Positions 62,057 to 64,000 of a stretch of DNA of 64,000 nucleotides are shown in pieces. The notes under the pieces are model-generated. The model saw only the letters and a list, made by a program, of their open reading frames with translations. It made no database searches and was not told the origin of the DNA. How positions within the stretch are numbered: position 1 is the first letter of the stretch; each line of letters begins with the position of its first letter. Source of the DNA: a bacterium (GTDB taxonomy: Bacteria > SZUA-182 > DTGQ01); assembly GCA_040755755.1 (NCBI GenBank), contig JBFLZW010000030.1, positions 1 through 64,000 of the forward strand. The letters are read 5' to 3'. Made by a program: the position numbers and the translations under genes.

Positions 62057-62431
62057 ATGTTTGACCGGGACTTGGCTATGATGTATGGAGTAGAGACCAG
62101 AGTATTGAATCAGGCAGTGAGAAGGAACATAGCCCGCTTTCCAGATGATTTCATGTTTCGGCTAACCAAAGAAGAGATGGAAAATTGGAGGTCACAAATT
62201 GTGATTTCCAATTCTGACAAAATGGGCTTGAGACACAAACCCTTAGCCTTCACAGAGTTGGGAATTGCTATGCTTTCCAGTGTGCTCAACAGCGAAAGAG
62301 CCATACAAGTAAATATCCAGATCATGAAAATCTTTACCAAAATGCGGGAAATGCTCATAAACTATCAGGAGATCAAGCAGAGAATTGATGATATGGAACG
62401 AAGGTACTGTTACCTTAACGGCTGTGGCTGA
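62057..62431 (+). pseudogene. ORF6N-domain protein, truncated at both ends
   Basis: The 124-residue product reads MFDRDLAMMYGVETRVLNQA, FPDDFMFRLTKEEMENWRSQ and LAFTELGIAMLSSVLNSERA, the ORF6N domain found in phage antirepressor-like and DNA-binding proteins of mobile elements. Normal members have about 15-20 residues before this point (ending IRGKRV); here a stop lies six codons upstream, and only K-G-K-R-V remains. At the 3' end family sequence stops after IKQRIDDMERRY and a different frame takes over. It is probably a remnant. Confidence 0.7.
62182..62212. repeat. 27-bp hairpin relative, copy 2
   Basis: AATTGGAGGTCACAA-A-TTGTGATTTCCAATT lies within the ORF6N coding sequence. Thirteen of 15 pairs are Watson-Crick and the other two are G-U, so the RNA stem is intact. 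Confidence 0.8.
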
Positions 62432-62555
62432 GCGGCTGGTAAAAAATGCTATTATGGCTGAAGTTGATGAAGATGTTGCAGCAGTATGGCAAACCATTAT
62501 TGAAGACGAAACCGGCGGTGAATGGCTAAGGAAACAGATCAGTAATTTTACATAG
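62388..62555 (+). pseudogene. short unassigned C-terminal fragment
   Basis: A 55-codon frame, +1 relative to the ORF6N gene and overlapping its end, reads TVTLTAVAERLVKNAIMAEV and ends GGEWLRKQISNFT. It looks like the genuine C-terminus of some protein now joined to the ORF6N remnant. I do not recognise the family. Confidence 0.4.
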
Positions 62556-62566
62556 AGAACATTCCC

Positions 62567-62716
62567 ATGCAAAATACTCATCATGAGAAAAAATATGAGC
62601 TTCTTATTGGAAGAAATCTAAACTGGATTCGAGAAGACAGAGAATTTTCTCAAGATGCGAAGCGTTTATCCGGAACGAGACTTATACAACAAAAAATCAT
62701 TGCCCCCTGTCTTTAA
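62567..62716 (+). other. 49-codon frame of unknown status
   Basis: MQNTHHEKKYELLIGRNLNW continues with IREDREFSQDAKRLSG and stops at 62716. It begins 11 bases after the previous fragment. Composition is protein-like, but there is no clear ribosome site or family match; probably another remnant of the decayed island. Confidence 0.3.
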
Positions 62717-62728
62717 GTGACAAGTGTT

Positions 62729-62755
62729 TTTGAGGTCACAAATTGTGACCTCAAA
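62729..62755. repeat. 27-bp hairpin, copy 3
   Basis: It is identical to the copy at 61883-61909 over all 27 bases. Read in one frame it again gives LRSQIVTS, flanked by a stop 12 bases upstream, so it is a stray piece rather than part of a gene. Confidence 0.9.
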
Positions 62756-62789
62756 CAGTCAGGATGACTTATCGTAACATCAGGCAATC

Positions 62790-64000
62790 ATGAATCCGAC
62801 CATCATCGGTGAAACATTAATCTCCTGTCTTGGCCTGGGGGCCGGATATCCGGCAGCGGACGAGTTCGCGGAGCTATCGCCCGCTGACTGGGACAGGATC
62901 GTACGGCAGGCGATCAGGTTTCAAGTGGCTCCCCTGCTCTATCACCGGCTGAAAGCCGCCGGTTCCGAAACCGTCATTCCCCTTCCTGTTACCCGGAAGC
63001 TGCGGGAGAGTTACCACGCCAATGCCTTGAAGAATATGCACCTGTACGAGGAGCTATCAACCATTGTCCGGACATTCCAGGATCATGGCCTTGCGGTCAT
63101 TGTCCTGAAAGGTGCGCACCTGGCCAAGGTTGTTTACGGTAATATTGCTCTTCGGCGGATGTGTGATCTGGACCTTCTGGTTAAAAGAAAAGACCTGGCA
63201 GCAGCGGTGAAGGTATTATCGGGCATTGGCTATCATCCCGCCAGGCCCTTTGAGATCGAGGAGGTATGTACCCAAAGTCGCCATCTGCCTCCCTTTGTCA
63301 AAGACAAGTCCGTCCCGATCGAGATTCACTGGCACATCGAGCCTCCCGATACTCCCTTTACCGTAGATATTGACGGGCTGTGGCAAAGAGCACGGCCAAT
63401 GGTGGTCAATGACGTCCAAATGCCGGTCTTATCCCCCGAGGACCTGATGCTGCATCTGTGCCTGCATGCGGTCCAGCATATCCTGGAAGGTGTGGGGTTA
63501 AGGCCATTGTGTGACCTGACCGAAACCATGAAGCGCTATCAGGCTGAAATGGATTGGCAGAAGCTCCTGGATCGCTCCAGGGAGTGGGGGACGGACAGGC
63601 CCCTCTATCTCATGCTCTCTCTCATCAGGGAATTGGGGGGGCAGGCTGCTTCGGGAAATCTCCTCGACATTCTCAAATCAAATCCTGTCGAGCCGCAGTT
63701 TGTGGCTGGATTGAAAGCTCATACCATGATGAAGACGAGCGACTGCCTGGCCCTGACGACGGATGTCGCCCGGTTTTGGAGACCAGAAAGCCCCACCGAG
63801 AGGATAGCCCTTCTTGTGAAAAAGGCATTCCCCTCCCGGGAATACCTGGCCAGGATATATCAGGTGCCTCAGGACTCAGCCCGGATATATTTCTACTATC
63901 CGGTGCGTATGAAGGATCTGCTCCTTCGCTACGGATATACCCTGTGGCGGCTGTTTCGCCGTGACGCCCAAGTAGTACCCCTGGCCAGGCTTGAGAGCAG
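62790..64000 (+). CDS. nucleotidyltransferase-family protein, 3' end beyond the window
   Basis: The frame is open from ATG 62790 to the right edge (403 codons). Residues about 105-135 read VIVLKGAHLAKVVYGNIALR then RMCDLDLLVKRKDL, the pattern LKG-x(n)-Y-x(n)-R-x2-D-x-D-L-L-V of the uncharacterised nucleotidyltransferase family (PF14907-type). A conserved His-rich helix (LMLHLCLHAVQHILEG) and IEIHWHIEPP also fit. Family members occur near surface-polysaccharide and peptide-modification genes; the substrate is unknown. Its GC-rich, well-formed coding contrasts with the decayed island just upstream. Confidence 0.8.
   Translation, partial: MNPTIIGETLISCLGLGAGYPAADEFAELSPADWDRIVRQAIRFQVAPLLYHRLKAAGSETVIPLPVTRKLRESYHANALKNMHLYEELSTIVRTFQDHGLAVIVLKGAHLAKVVYGNIALRRMCDLDLLVKRKDLAAAVKVLSGIGYHPARPFEIEEVCTQSRHLPPFVKDKSVPIEIHWHIEPPDTPFTVDIDGLWQRARPMVVNDVQMPVLSPEDLMLHLCLHAVQHILEGVGLRPLCDLTETMKRYQAEMDWQKLLDRSREWGTDRPLYLMLSLIRELGGQAASGNLLDILKSNPVEPQFVAGLKAHTMMKTSDCLALTTDVARFWRPESPTERIALLVKKAFPSREYLARIYQVPQDSARIYFYYPVRMKDLLLRYGYTLWRLFRRDAQVVPLARLES

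Overview
The window looks like chromosomal DNA of a Gram-negative (diderm) bacterium. Reasons: several lipoprotein and Sec signal peptides, one lipoprotein with an outer-membrane-barrel-like C-terminus, a GDP-fucose pathway for surface polysaccharide, and an AmtB-GlnK pair. Intergenic space is rich in short repeats. Many signal-transduction genes, exported beta-propellers and ferredoxins, plus DUF4416 and YgiQ-type genes, fit an uncultured deltaproteobacterial/Nitrospirota-like or candidate-phylum lineage. This placement is inference; no rRNA or tRNA gene was found to settle it.

Layout. 1-1100: wreckage of a restriction-modification locus, with the methyltransferase cut by an IS630-like remnant and the nuclease-like gene joined out of frame to a HicB start. 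1460-12366: one long minus-strand gene train, read from right to left: YjbQ, M48 protease, DUF4416, NAD kinase, RecN, then four two-component proteins without any DNA-binding output, a 2[4Fe-4S] ferredoxin and an orphan antitoxin. 12688-19280 (plus): TPR/barrel lipoprotein, subtilisin, thioredoxin and two paralogous exported Tyr/Gly-rich proteins. 19372-22114 (minus): glycogen branching enzyme with an unrecognised partner. 22697-23606: a sigma-factor-like gene broken by two frameshifts. 23618-24832: exported 8-repeat propeller with a PEP-CTERM-like tail. 26011-30664: exported protein, Pgi, Gmd and GDP-fucose synthase. 30935-31512: cyclophilin-like protein and ferredoxin, overlapping. 31940-35679: PHP-UvrD helicase with a frameshift at an A7 tract. 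35963-37699: ExeA-like ATPase with a helix-turn-helix protein. 37954-42426: YgiQ radical-SAM protein, amtB-glnK and a THUMP protein. 42644-52643: a 10-kb block of exported proteins (chagasin-like inhibitor, LVIVD propeller with half-dockerin, two new-family paralogues, two PQQ-propeller lipoproteins). 52714-54934: a recent 1.1-kb tandem gene duplication. 55418-61281: operon parE-parC-TPR-formyltransferase. 61585-62755: decayed HicBA/ORF6N island with three related hairpins. 62790-end: nucleotidyltransferase-family protein running off the window.

How the parts fit. The long minus-strand train pairs housekeeping genes (nadK, recN) with a multi-kinase phosphorelay. The exported blocks (12.7-19.3 kb, 23.6-26.7 kb, 42.6-52.6 kb) encode a diverse surface proteome whose families are mostly unrecognised. 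Pgi, Gmd and GDP-fucose synthase could together supply sugar nucleotides for a glycan coat.

The most interesting material is (i) the two exported tandem paralogue families (YGGL-repeat proteins; LPPYNTLWPLW proteins), (ii) an N-terminal PSININI...GFPGGS segment shared by two otherwise unrelated exported proteins, (iii) 7-bp-period tandem repeats that occur between genes and also, in frame, inside the UvrD helicase, and (iv) a HicA/ORF6N chimera built around a recurrent 27-bp hairpin.
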